NCBI RefSeq assembly: GCF_000828475.1
Contig: NZ_AP014648.1
Coordinates: 2,119,400 to 2,183,399, forward strand
Reading direction: 5' to 3'
Length of the DNA stretch: 64,000 bases
Source of the DNA: Methyloceanibacter caenitepidi
GTDB taxonomy: Bacteria > Pseudomonadota > Alphaproteobacteria > Rhizobiales > Methyloligellaceae
Shown: positions 1 to 8,342 of the stretch, in pieces
How positions within the stretch are numbered: position 1 is the stretch's first letter
Layout: every line of letters begins with the position of its first letter
Made by a program: the position numbers and the translations under genes
Notes under the pieces: generated by a model
The model's input: only the letters and a program-made list of their open reading frames with translations
What the model was told of the DNA's origin: nothing
The model's database searches: none

Positions 1-1
1 C

Positions 2-145
2 GCGGGAGTGCAGCGGCGCGTCCGCTACCGCAGCGACAGTGATCTCGCCGCTGCCATTGCGGCGCTCGAAGGCAAGCTCGCGGCGGACGCGGGCGGATCG
101 AGCGTCAACATTGTGAATATCCGATCTTCGAAAGGATGGACGTGA
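2..145 (+). CDS. Phage gpW-like head-tail joining protein (C-terminal part)
   Basis: The open frame enters from the left edge and ends at TGA 143-145, giving the last 47 residues. It contains a VRYRSDSDLAAAIAALEGKL stretch, which resembles the C-terminal part of the small gpW-type head-tail joining proteins that sit between portal and tail genes. The next gene starts one base after the stop, as in packed phage structural modules. The N-terminus lies outside the window, so the family call rests on one short motif plus the neighbouring DUF2190 and integrase genes. Confidence 0.55.
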   Translation, partial: AGVQRRVRYRSDSDLAAAIAALEGKLAADAGGSSVNIVNIRSSKGWT

Positions 146-146
146 A

Positions 147-491
147 ATGAAGAATTACCTGCAACCCGGTGACACGATCACCGCAACGTCGCCGACCGGA
201 GGGCTTTCTTCTGGCGAGGGCGCCGTGGTCGGCGCGATCTTCGGCGTGGCCGCATTCGACGCCGCGCAGGGCGATGAGGTCGAGCTGGCAACGCGCGGCG
301 TCTTCGAGCTGCCCAAGAGTGCGGGCGTCATCGCCGAGGGTGCGCGAGTATGGTGGGACGACAGCGGCAAGACCGTCGAGAACGCGTCCGACACGGGTCT
401 ATTCCCGATCGGCACTTGCGTCGGCGGCGCGGCGGACGCGGCGGCGACGTGCAAGGTGCGCTTGGATGGCGTTGCGACGGTAGCGGCGTAG
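147..491 (+). CDS. DUF2190 family phage capsid-associated protein
   Basis: This 114-residue protein opens with MKNYLQPGDTITATSPTGG and continues with the small beta-rich pattern (VVGAIFGVAA, GVFELPKSAG, VWWDDSGKTV, CKVRLDG) typical of DUF2190 proteins. Some members of that family are thought to decorate or stabilise phage capsids. Length fits the family (about 105-120 residues). It follows the gpW-like gene by one base and is followed by a terminator, so it is probably the last gene of a structural transcript. Usually this protein sits near the major capsid gene; here it lies next to the integration module, so the prophage may be rearranged or shortened. Confidence 0.75.
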   Translation: MKNYLQPGDTITATSPTGGLSSGEGAVVGAIFGVAAFDAAQGDEVELATRGVFELPKSAGVIAEGARVWWDDSGKTVENASDTGLFPIGTCVGGAADAAATCKVRLDGVATVAA

Positions 492-498
492 GCAAAGA

Positions 499-534
499 AA
501 AAGCCGCCCCTCAGATGCACGGAAGGCGGCTTTC
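499..534 (+). terminator. Rho-independent-type hairpin after the DUF2190 gene
   Basis: AAGCCGCC at 501-508 pairs with GGCGGCTT at 525-532 around a 16-base loop, with an A-rich left side and a short T run on the right. It lies 8 bases after the DUF2190 stop and separates the phage structural transcript from the excisionase-integrase pair. Confidence 0.6.
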
Positions 535-571
535 ATAGAAACCGGAGATAGGGCCAAGGGGCCCTTCGAAC

Positions 572-997
572 ATGAAACAGTCTAAAGAACACACCCCCCG
601 AACACAAGGCCCGCGCGGACATCACGAGCTTGTCGCGCTGCCGCTTATCGTCGGGCCGAAGCGCGACGCGAAGCCGCGCAGCAAAGGGCCAGACGATCTT
701 CGAACCTTCGACGAAGCCCGCGCACGTCTTGGCATGTCGCCGAAGACGCTCCGCGCTCACATGCGCGACGGCTCGATCCGCTACATCACGATAGGGCAAG
801 GCACGAAGCGACAGACCTACCGCTTCGCCCCCGCCGATCTCGCCGACTTCATCGAAAAGCAAGCGCAACAGGAGGCAGCACCATGTCCGTCTACAAAGAC
901 CCGCGCACGCCGTACTACGTCTACGAATTTCAATTCAAAGGTGATCGCTATCGCGGATCGACTGAGAAGCGGAGCAAGCGCGAAGCGCAAGCCGTAG
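572..997 (+). CDS. Excisionase-like helix-turn-helix protein
   Basis: The 141-residue protein has a central winged-helix segment (about residues 44-93: TFDEARARLGMSPKTLRAHM, then YRFAPADLADFI) like AlpA/MerR-type excisionases that bend attachment-site DNA. The N-terminal 40 residues and the C-terminal tail are basic and low in complexity. Its last 115 bases overlap the start of the integrase in another frame, so the two are probably translated together. The start at 572 follows a weak Shine-Dalgarno region. The tail after about residue 105 is encoded by the overlap and may matter little for function. The excisionase role is inferred from the fold and position. Confidence 0.6.
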   Translation: MKQSKEHTPRTQGPRGHHELVALPLIVGPKRDAKPRSKGPDDLRTFDEARARLGMSPKTLRAHMRDGSIRYITIGQGTKRQTYRFAPADLADFIEKQAQQEAAPCPSTKTRARRTTSTNFNSKVIAIADRLRSGASAKRKP

Positions 998-1983
998 AGC
1001 GCGCCGTCAAGGAACGCGCTCGCGCCGAACACCGGGCGGGCAACATGCGCGCCTCAGACCTCACGCTCGCCGATGCGTGCGCGCGCTACATCTTAGAGGT
1101 CGGCGCAGAGGACCAAGAGGTCGAGCGCCAGCTTGCGCGCGTGCTGGCCTTCCTAGGGTCCGGCAAACGCATCCTCGACGTGACCGACGACGATATGGCG
1201 AAGCTGGTCGCATGGCGGCGCGGGCATCGCCGTTGGGATCGTGACGACATGCCGCTCGTGAGCGCGGCCACGGTCAACCGCACAACGGTCGAGCTGCTGC
1301 GCCGCGTCTTCGGGAGGGCGCGCGAGCATTGGGGCGTCCGCTTCCCGAACGAGCCCAAGTGGGGCAAACACAAGCTGCAAGAGCCGCCAGAGCGCGCAAG
1401 GGAGCTTCACGCGAGCGAACGCGAAGCAATGGAGCTTGCCGTCCGTTCCGATGGCTATGGCGACGCCGTGGCCTTCGCCTTGGCGACCGGCTTCCGGCTC
1501 AATGAGGTCGCGACCCTCAAATGGTCCGAGGTCAATTGGCACTCGCGCAAGATCACGAAACGAGGGAAGGGCGGTAAGACGATCACGACAGCGATCACAG
1601 CGGAGGTCGAAGCGATCCTGGCCCCGCTGGTCGGGCATCACCCCGAGGCCGTATTCACCTATAAGGCCAAGAGAACCCGCGAGGGCCGCGTCCGAGGCCA
1701 GCGCTACCCGCTCACGCGCGAGGGCCTAAAGACGGCGTGGCGCCGGGCAAGGTCGCGTGCGGGCGTGTCCGATCTCCGCTTCCACGATCTCCGGCACGAT
1801 CTCGGAACGCGGGTGCAGCGTGCATCGGGCAACCTCAAGATCACGCAGCGGGTGCTCAATCATTCCGACATCCGCTCGACGCTCCGCTACATCAACGTCC
1901 GCGACGACGAAGTGACCGAAGCGCTTGAAGCTGCACAAAGTCCCCGGACAAGTCCCCGGAAACCTATGAAAAGCGCGAGCTAA
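883..1983 (+). CDS. int: Tyrosine recombinase / phage integrase
   Basis: The 366-residue protein shows the full tyrosine-recombinase layout: an N-terminal arm-binding part (residues 1-50), a core-binding helical domain (about 55-155) and a catalytic domain (about 175-345). Catalytic residues are visible as R205 in ATGFRLNEVA, a lysine in the KRGKGGK turn (226-232), H301 and R304 in FHDLRHDLGTR, H327 in LNHSDI, and nucleophile Y336 in STLRYINV. GGAGG precedes ATG 883. The stop is two bases before a tRNA-like attachment site, the usual place for an integrase in a prophage or island. Confidence 0.93.
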   Translation: MSVYKDPRTPYYVYEFQFKGDRYRGSTEKRSKREAQAVERAVKERARAEHRAGNMRASDLTLADACARYILEVGAEDQEVERQLARVLAFLGSGKRILDVTDDDMAKLVAWRRGHRRWDRDDMPLVSAATVNRTTVELLRRVFGRAREHWGVRFPNEPKWGKHKLQEPPERARELHASEREAMELAVRSDGYGDAVAFALATGFRLNEVATLKWSEVNWHSRKITKRGKGGKTITTAITAEVEAILAPLVGHHPEAVFTYKAKRTREGRVRGQRYPLTREGLKTAWRRARSRAGVSDLRFHDLRHDLGTRVQRASGNLKITQRVLNHSDIRSTLRYINVRDDEVTEALEAAQSPRTSPRKPMKSAS

Positions 1984-1984
1984 C

Positions 1985-2072
1985 CCATTGGAAACCGCCG
2001 CAATGCGAGCTATAGATCACGAGCTTTGGGAGCAGGGGGTCGCAAGTTCGAATCTTGCTGCCCCGACCACTT
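1985..2072 (+). other. Attachment site (att) at the prophage right end, tRNA-like
   Basis: The 3' part reads like a tRNA 3' end: T-stem GCAAG, T-loop TTCGAAT, T-stem CTTGC, then an acceptor strand and CCA at 2066-2068. No matching 5' tRNA half lies upstream, so this is a displaced 3' fragment, as left by integration into a tRNA or tmRNA gene. It begins one base after the integrase stop codon. An 88-base gapless copy with 17 mismatches lies at 8507-8594. The stretch from 2073 to 2270 holds no gene that I can support. Confidence 0.7.
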
Positions 2073-2270
2073 TACCGATGAAACCAACGAATTTCGCGAA
2101 GGGCCTGCCGGGCGTGGGACGCGACCGTCGGCGGTGACATTCCTGGCCGAAGCGGTGGCGACGGAGCGGCCAAGCAGGGCGCATGTGACGTCTCCTTGGA
2201 AGAGGCGAAGCCGCGGCGGTCTTGCCCGGAGAAAGACGACCTCCGACCTACGCACCACCTGCCACAACGA

Positions 2271-3173
2271 TCAGAAGTAGCCTTCGCGCTTCTTCTCCTC
2301 GAGCGACTGACCCGCATCGCCATCGCCGAGACGGCCCTGTCTTTCGGAAACCTTTGCAGATCGCGTCTCGGCCAGAACACTGGCGATGTCGGACGCATCG
2401 GATTCAATGGCGCCGGTCACCGGCCAACATCCCAAGGTTCGGAATCGCACGGTCTTCTCGACCACCTCGTCGTCCGGCTCAAACCGCATCCGCCGATGCT
2501 CGTCCACGACGATATACGTGCCTTTGCGCGCAATGACCGGGCGCGGCGCCGCGAAATAGAGCGGGGCGAGGGGAATGTCGCGGGCGAGCGCATAGGCGAG
2601 CACGTCGCTCTCGGTCCAGTTGGACAACGGAAACACCCGCGCTGTCTGGCCTTGGGCGCAGCGCGCATTGTAGAGCTGCCAAAGCTCGGCGCGCTGTTGG
2701 CGGGGATCCCAGGCGTGTTGCGAGCTCCGGAAGGACACGACACGTTCTTTCGCCCGCGACCGGTCCTCGTCGCGACGCGCACCGCCGAAGATGATGTCGA
2801 AGCGACCCTCGTCGAGGGCGGCCTTGAGGGGCTCGGTCCGCATCGTCGCGGTGTAGTAGTCGCCGTGCTCGAAGGGATTGATCCCGTCCGCCCGGCCGCG
2901 CTCGTTGGCGTGCACGATGAGGCGAAACCCGTTGTCGTTCGCAAACGCATCCCGAAAGGCGATCAGGTCCCGAAATTCCCATGTGGAATCGATGTGAAGC
3001 AGCGGGAAGGGCGGCTTGCTCGGATAGAAGGCGCGGAGTGCGATATGCGCTAGCACGGTCGAGTCCTTCCCAGCAGAGAAGAGCATCACGGGACTGCGCG
3101 CCTGGGCCGTTGCCTCGCGTACGATATGGACCGCTTCGGCTTCCAATTGGGCGAGATGGCCGGTCAAACTCAT
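2271..3173 (-). CDS. cysD: Sulfate adenylyltransferase subunit 2 (CysD)
   Basis: CysD is the ATP-pyrophosphatase-type subunit that, with the GTPase CysN, makes adenosine phosphosulfate (APS) from ATP and sulfate. The 300-residue length matches the family. The PP-loop SAGKDS is at 33-38, followed by INPFEHG, FGGARRDEDRSRAKER, the VFPLSNWTE block and the C-terminal RFRTLGCWP and SERQGR motifs, ending in GYF, so the protein looks complete. Its ATG overlaps the dabA stop by four bases (ATGA), so it is translationally coupled to dabA. No cysN, cysC or other sulfate-assimilation gene is adjacent, which is odd for cysD. Confidence 0.9.
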   Translation of the reverse strand: MSLTGHLAQLEAEAVHIVREATAQARSPVMLFSAGKDSTVLAHIALRAFYPSKPPFPLLHIDSTWEFRDLIAFRDAFANDNGFRLIVHANERGRADGINPFEHGDYYTATMRTEPLKAALDEGRFDIIFGGARRDEDRSRAKERVVSFRSSQHAWDPRQQRAELWQLYNARCAQGQTARVFPLSNWTESDVLAYALARDIPLAPLYFAAPRPVIARKGTYIVVDEHRRMRFEPDDEVVEKTVRFRTLGCWPVTGAIESDASDIASVLAETRSAKVSERQGRLGDGDAGQSLEEKKREGYF

Positions 3174-5725
3174 TCGAGCCTCTCCCAGGTCAACTCGCCC
3201 GCATAACGGTGCGAAACGCGGCCCTTGTCATCGAGTGCAAACAGGTGGAGCCATCGGTTGTCGGTCAGGAGCCGGACACCGTCATGCTTGGCGATGACGG
3301 CATTCATTGCCTCGATCGGCGCCTCGATGAAGACGTTCAGGCGCCGTGGCTCGTGGACGAAGCGCGAACCGTCGTGAACCGATTGCCACGGCAGGCCCGT
3401 CTTCAGATCGCCCGCGTTCCCTTCGAGTACCCCGAGCGTTCCCACCACGTTGTGGATGACCTTGTTCCCGCTGCCGAAGGCCTCGTTGTTCACGGTGGAC
3501 CCGTAATACTGAAGGTTGATCCAACTCGCGACCACCATGGGCGCGGTCATGATGAGTTCCAGGGTCTTGAAGTCGTCGTCCTTGTGCCAATCGTAGCTAT
3601 GCAGGAACGCCCGCCCGCCGAGGTCGATGCCATGCGTGCGCCCACGGGGAGCCACGATGAAGGCTGCATTGCCCGCAAGGCCCCATTCGGGTCGGACTTG
3701 CGACCAATCACGGCTGAGACCCAACACCGCGGCGTCGACATTCTGCGCGTCCTGAACGCCAAGCATGGCCGCCCGTTCACGCCGCGCGATCGATGACGCC
3801 ATGGCGAGTCGGGTCTTCAGGACGGCGATCCCTTCGTGATGGGACTCCGGCGCCTTGTCGTCGTCGAACAGCGTGACGTCGTCGGTCGTGGTGTTGTGCA
3901 GTGCGCCGATGAACCACGTGTCGTCGGGGATGGAGATTCCACGCTCGCGCAACGCGTCCCGCACGTCTGGATCGTTGAGAATAGCCGCCGCCACGCGGGC
4001 GTTGGCCTCACCGGTGTGCCCGCCGCAGGCGCCGCAATCGAGGCTCGTCGCATGCGGGTTGTTCACCGTTGTGCTGCCATGGCCGGCAAGCAGCACGATC
4101 CGAGCAAAATTATCGGTGAGCGACATGGCGCGCAGCACGGCTTCAGCCATGTCGACACGCTGCTCGGCGTCGAAACCGGTTTGCCGACCGCCAACGACGC
4201 GGGGTTCCAGCCGCGGCCGCAAGCGCTCCACAACGGCCTTGTCCAGCCCGTCGAGATTGGGATGCGGCACAGGCCGCGTCAGCCGTGCGCTGTCGCCGAA
4301 GATCTTGGCGGCGAACAGGAGGCCTGCTGTCTCGACATAGGTAAAGGAGGACACGGCCGAAACCTTGAAGGCCTTCCATGCCTTGGCAGCCCGGCGGCGC
4401 ATGAGCCGCAAACCGAGGATCTCGGTCTCTTCCTCCTCTGTGGCGCCCGACACCTCCTCGCAAACCACGAAGGCCGGCTTCAGCAGCACGGGGCAATGCG
4501 CGGCACCTTTGGACTGGCCGATCTGCACGTATTCGATCGGGAAGCCGAAGAAGCCTGCGAAACCGATCGTGTCGGCCCCGGGGACCGCAATCTCGAGCGC
4601 ACGGCGATAGACTTCCGAACGCACATCGATGCAGAAGGCCGCCTGCAGCGGTTTGCGGCCCGCCTCCGTCGCGCTGCCGTGCGCCGCCGCTTTAGCCTCA
4701 AAGTCCATGCGCAGTGCACGCTGAAACGCGATCTCATATGCATCCTGCATGATGAGGTCGACGGTCAGCCCAGCATCGTCCCCGAGCCGTTCGTCGCGGG
4801 GGCTTTCCGCTGCCTCCGCCATGGCCATAGCCCAGGCGTCCCGGAAAGGCTTGTCCGTGCGCTCCAGGTAGATGGCGTAGCCCCACACCACGCGCACTGC
4901 GAGGAGTTCGAGAAGCGTATTGTCTTCCTCACCGTACAGCGCCTTGTCCCAAGCCAGATAGCGCGCATAAGCGGCCCAGCCGCGGATGTCGAACAGCGCC
5001 CGGAAGAGGTAGTCCTCGACCGCGCGGTTGGGGACGCCGAGCTCCGCGATGACGAGGGCGATCGCCTCGACGGGGTCTTCTGGTAGCGAGGCGATATTCT
5101 TCCGGAAATCCCGAATGCCCATCATCTCCGGATTGAGGTCGTAGCGCACGGAGGCGCGCCAAGCCTTGTAGAGATTGCCGTTCCTGCTTGGCAGCTGCCA
5201 GTTCGCTTGACCTTCGTCGAAATACGCCGCGCACCACTTCGAGATCTCGTCGACCATGAAGGCGGTGCGCGAGGCTTGCCGGTCGCCGGCGGCGAGTTCG
5301 TCGAGGATCTCGGCCAACGTCGCGACAGGTGCGCGCGGCGCGGCATCGTCGGATTTTTTCTCAACGATCTCCTTCAGCGCTTCGACGCCTTCCGGCACCT
5401 TCCAGGCACTCGGCGCCGTCGACAGCGCCTCGGCAAGGTCCCTGTCGGTGATCCGGCCTTCGGCGAGCGCCTGGCGATAGAAGCCCCGCGGCATCAGCAT
5501 ATCGGTGCGGGCAACGCGGCGGAGACGGGCGCAGGTCAGCGCGAAAGGTTCGTCGCAGAAGCCCATGAAGGGGTTGACCGCGACGAAGCTCTTGAGCGGC
5601 CACAGCGGTGCAATCCGCGAGCAGGCGCGCTCGATTTTCTCGCGAAGAGCACCGTCTGTGTCTAAGGCCTCGTCATCAACGATGGGCGCATCGAGATGGG
5701 TCTCGCTGACGGTTTGCACGCTCAT
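3170..5725 (-). CDS. dabA: DabA, inorganic-carbon accumulation complex subunit (DUF2309)
   Basis: DabA is a large cytoplasmic zinc protein resembling a beta-type carbonic anhydrase; with DabB it drives one-way CO2 hydration to bicarbonate. The 851-residue protein starts at ATG 5725 (MSVQTV), overlapping the dabB stop by four bases. Early motifs include APLWPLKSFVAVNPF. The expected zinc and active-site residues are present: C365 and D367 in CIDVRSE, H549 in AGHGSTT, and C564 in LDCGACGG. The open frame continues upstream to 6289 but lies inside dabB and is not protein-like there. The intact ligand set argues for an active enzyme. Confidence 0.93.
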   Translation of the reverse strand: MSVQTVSETHLDAPIVDDEALDTDGALREKIERACSRIAPLWPLKSFVAVNPFMGFCDEPFALTCARLRRVARTDMLMPRGFYRQALAEGRITDRDLAEALSTAPSAWKVPEGVEALKEIVEKKSDDAAPRAPVATLAEILDELAAGDRQASRTAFMVDEISKWCAAYFDEGQANWQLPSRNGNLYKAWRASVRYDLNPEMMGIRDFRKNIASLPEDPVEAIALVIAELGVPNRAVEDYLFRALFDIRGWAAYARYLAWDKALYGEEDNTLLELLAVRVVWGYAIYLERTDKPFRDAWAMAMAEAAESPRDERLGDDAGLTVDLIMQDAYEIAFQRALRMDFEAKAAAHGSATEAGRKPLQAAFCIDVRSEVYRRALEIAVPGADTIGFAGFFGFPIEYVQIGQSKGAAHCPVLLKPAFVVCEEVSGATEEEETEILGLRLMRRRAAKAWKAFKVSAVSSFTYVETAGLLFAAKIFGDSARLTRPVPHPNLDGLDKAVVERLRPRLEPRVVGGRQTGFDAEQRVDMAEAVLRAMSLTDNFARIVLLAGHGSTTVNNPHATSLDCGACGGHTGEANARVAAAILNDPDVRDALRERGISIPDDTWFIGALHNTTTDDVTLFDDDKAPESHHEGIAVLKTRLAMASSIARRERAAMLGVQDAQNVDAAVLGLSRDWSQVRPEWGLAGNAAFIVAPRGRTHGIDLGGRAFLHSYDWHKDDDFKTLELIMTAPMVVASWINLQYYGSTVNNEAFGSGNKVIHNVVGTLGVLEGNAGDLKTGLPWQSVHDGSRFVHEPRRLNVFIEAPIEAMNAVIAKHDGVRLLTDNRWLHLFALDDKGRVSHRYAGELTWERLE

Positions 5726-7359
5726 GATGCACCTCCGGTGTCGAAGTTGGTTTGCGCGTAAGAGGGCCGGCCCACCTTTGGTGCCGGGGAGGGCCAGAAG
5801 CGGATGACAAGCCGGTTCGCCAGCGTGTTGACGTAGAGGCCGTTGGCGAGGTGCGTGTAGAGCGCCTGCCAACGGGGCTCCCTCAACCGGTTCGGCATGA
5901 GTGTCTGCAAAATCATCACCGCCCCGAAGGAGAGTATGACCAGCGCCACGATCAACAGATCGAGCGGACCGCGCAGAGACTCGGTAGGGGGCAAGGAGCC
6001 GGCCATGAGATGCGCCGTGGTCCATTGCAGCCCGAAATAGGCAAGCCCCACCAGCACGGCGACCGCGAGCGTACGGCCGACAACGTAAAGATTGATCGGC
6101 TCGTCCAAGGCGTTCGAAACAAGGTGCGTCAAACCGAGGAGCACCACGGCGCCCGTCGCGAACACTCCCGGCTGCTCCAGAAGCCCGGCGCCGAATATTG
6201 CGCTGACGGCGAGGGCGATTGCGAGCAGCATGGTTATGGCGATGGCCAAACGCGCGGGATGAGGATGGGCAACTGGGCCGGGGATCCACGACGCGCGCGC
6301 CAATTCGACGACGCTGCCCGAGGTCAGGAAGGCGTGGGCCTTATAGAGCGAGTGGCCAATCAGGTGTAGCAGGGCAGCCGAGAAGGCGCCAAGACCGCAC
6401 TGAAGCATCATGAAGCCCATCTGGCCGATGGTGGAATACGCAAGGGAGACCTTGATCGAGGTCTGCGTCAGCATCACCGCCGAGCCGAACAACGCCGTGA
6501 AGCCGCCGACGATCGCCATGGTTTCGAGAGCCGGCGTCGACAAGGAAATGATGTCCGAGAATCGGAGAATGAGGAAGCCGCCGGCGTTGATGATGCCGGC
6601 GTGCAGAAGCGCCGACACGGGCGTCGGCGTTTCCATCACCTCGAGGAGCCAGCCGTGCAGCGGAAACTGCGCGGATTTGAGCAGAGCGGCGACCACGAGC
6701 AGCAGCGAAATCGCATGAACCGCCCCAGGGACCTGTCCGCCCTCGGTCAAGGTCTCCGTGCCGTTGAACAGCGCCTTGTATTCGAGGCTGCCGAACAAGC
6801 CGTAGAGCAGAACCATCGCAACGATCAGGCAGATGTCGCCGATGCGGCTGGCGATGAACTTCTTACGCGCAGCCAAGATCGCTGCCGGACGCTCACTGTA
6901 GAAGACGAGGAGACGGTGCAGACTGACACTGGTCAAAACCCAGGACAGTGCGAAAAGCAGCATGTTGCCGGAGATGATCACCGTCAGGATCGACGCAAGG
7001 GTCAGACAGAGCCAGCGAAGGAAGCGCGCGTGCCCGGGATCGCCCGCCAGATAGTTCCGGCTGTAAATCACCACCACCAGGCCGATGAATGCGACCAGGC
7101 AGAAGAGCGATGTGCTCAACGCATCGACGTAGAGGCTGAAACCGATGCCGCCGGCGCCGATCAGGGGGGTGCTTATAGAGCCCTTAACGATGACCGCGAT
7201 GGTTGTCAGGCCCGCGGCGGCGACCGTAACCGCCCCTGCACCCACAGCCCATCGGCCAACGGCGCCGGGGCGCAGATCGGCCGCGTTCCGTGCCCAGATA
7301 CCGACGAGCGCCAGGGCGGCGGGGCCGAGCGCGGCGAGCCAAAACAGCGATGAAGTCAT
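5722..7359 (-). CDS. dabB: DabB, NuoL/MrpA-like membrane subunit of the Dab complex
   Basis: DabB is the proton-conducting membrane partner of DabA and belongs to the complex I antiporter-like family. The 545-residue protein is almost wholly hydrophobic, with many membrane helices and the family core SAQFPLHGWLLEVMETPTPV plus a SALLHAG segment. ATG 7359 has a GGAGGG Shine-Dalgarno seven bases upstream. It is first in the dabB-dabA-cysD operon and stands divergent from a LysR gene. A plain NuoL or MrpA is unlikely, because dabA is directly coupled and the true nuoL lies at 40103-42028. Confidence 0.9.
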   Translation of the reverse strand: MTSSLFWLAALGPAALALVGIWARNAADLRPGAVGRWAVGAGAVTVAAAGLTTIAVIVKGSISTPLIGAGGIGFSLYVDALSTSLFCLVAFIGLVVVIYSRNYLAGDPGHARFLRWLCLTLASILTVIISGNMLLFALSWVLTSVSLHRLLVFYSERPAAILAARKKFIASRIGDICLIVAMVLLYGLFGSLEYKALFNGTETLTEGGQVPGAVHAISLLLVVAALLKSAQFPLHGWLLEVMETPTPVSALLHAGIINAGGFLILRFSDIISLSTPALETMAIVGGFTALFGSAVMLTQTSIKVSLAYSTIGQMGFMMLQCGLGAFSAALLHLIGHSLYKAHAFLTSGSVVELARASWIPGPVAHPHPARLAIAITMLLAIALAVSAIFGAGLLEQPGVFATGAVVLLGLTHLVSNALDEPINLYVVGRTLAVAVLVGLAYFGLQWTTAHLMAGSLPPTESLRGPLDLLIVALVILSFGAVMILQTLMPNRLREPRWQALYTHLANGLYVNTLANRLVIRFWPSPAPKVGRPSYAQTNFDTGGAS

Positions 7360-7463
7360 GGGTCGATCCCTCCATTCGTCCGACCCGATCCAATTAGTGC
7401 GCCGCTACAGATATTAAAAATAGAAAGATTGCATGATTTCATTCGCCAAAATAGAATAAGGCT
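7360..7463. promoter_or_regulatory. Divergent dabB / lysR control region
   Basis: This 104-base AT-rich gap must hold the promoters of both dabB (leftward) and the LysR gene (rightward). It contains an exact direct repeat AAAATAGAA at 7417-7425 and 7448-7456, spaced 31 bases start to start, about three helical turns. That spacing suits a dimeric or tetrameric regulator bound to one DNA face. Binding by the adjacent LysR protein is inference. Confidence 0.5.
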
Positions 7464-8342
7464 ATGCGGTCCCTGAACCTTCACCATCTGCGTTACTTCT
7501 GGGCCATCGCGCACGAAGGAAGCCTGACGCGCGCGGCCGCCAAGTTGCACTTGTCGCAATCGGCCTTATCGACCCAGCTCAAAAAACTGGAGGAACAGGT
7601 CGGTCATCCGCTGTTCGAGCGACTGGGAAAGCGCCTGATACTGACCGAAGCGGGGCGGATTGCCCTCGACTACGCCGATACGATCTTTCAAGCCGGCGAA
7701 GAGCTGTTGAGCACGCTCCAGGGCCGTCCGAGCGACAGCCAACAAGTGCTGCGCGTGGGCGCGATCACGACCTTGTCCCGCAACTTCCAGATCGAATTTC
7801 TCGGTCCGCTTGTTGGCCGCACCGATGTTGAGTTGATCATTCGCTCCGGCACGATGCGGGAACTCCTCAGCGAGCTCGAGTCGCTCACCATCGATGTGGT
7901 GTTGACGAATTCCGACCGGCAGCTCGACGCGAGCACGACCCTGGTCAGCCGGCTCTTGAGGACACAGCCCGTCAGCCTTGTGGGGGGCCCGCGTCTCAAG
8001 AAAAAGCGCTTCCGCTACCCCGACGATTTGCGGACCGTGCCGATTCTCCTACCCAGCGTCGAAAGCGAAATCCGTGTTGCGTTCGACCGCGAACTCACGC
8101 GGCACGGCATCGAGCCCATCGTGCTTGCGGAAGTGGACGACATGGCAATGCTCCGCCTCCTGGCCAGGGAGAGCGATGGCGTGACCCTCGTGCCGCCAAT
8201 CGTCGTCAAAGACGAACTGGCGGCAGGCATCCTGGTCGAACATTGTCGCATCCCGAATGCGAGCGAGCACTTCTATGCCATCACGCAGCGCAGACGCTTC
8301 CCGAATCCATTGCTTCTCGAAGTTCTGTCTCTGGAGACATGA
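7464..8342 (+). CDS. LysR-type transcriptional regulator (NhaR-like)
   Basis: The 292-residue protein has an N-terminal winged HTH (residues 4-64: LNLHHLRYFWAIAHEGSLTR, then AAAKLHLSQSALSTQLKKLE) and a periplasmic-binding-like effector domain from about residue 92. The YFW motif and the gapless HTH are closest to the NhaR-like branch. It is divergent from dabB, the classic position for a LysR regulator of the neighbouring operon, so control of dabBA-cysD by inorganic carbon or ion status is likely but unproven. After its stop (8343-8506) I see no supported gene. Confidence 0.85.
   Translation: MRSLNLHHLRYFWAIAHEGSLTRAAAKLHLSQSALSTQLKKLEEQVGHPLFERLGKRLILTEAGRIALDYADTIFQAGEELLSTLQGRPSDSQQVLRVGAITTLSRNFQIEFLGPLVGRTDVELIIRSGTMRELLSELESLTIDVVLTNSDRQLDASTTLVSRLLRTQPVSLVGGPRLKKKRFRYPDDLRTVPILLPSVESEIRVAFDRELTRHGIEPIVLAEVDDMAMLRLLARESDGVTLVPPIVVKDELAAGILVEHCRIPNASEHFYAITQRRRFPNPLLLEVLSLET

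Noticed and set aside
3170..6289. DabA starting at 6289 (1039 residues)
   Set aside because: The first 188 residues would lie inside dabB in another frame and are not DabA-like; ATG 5725 with ATGA coupling fits the family.
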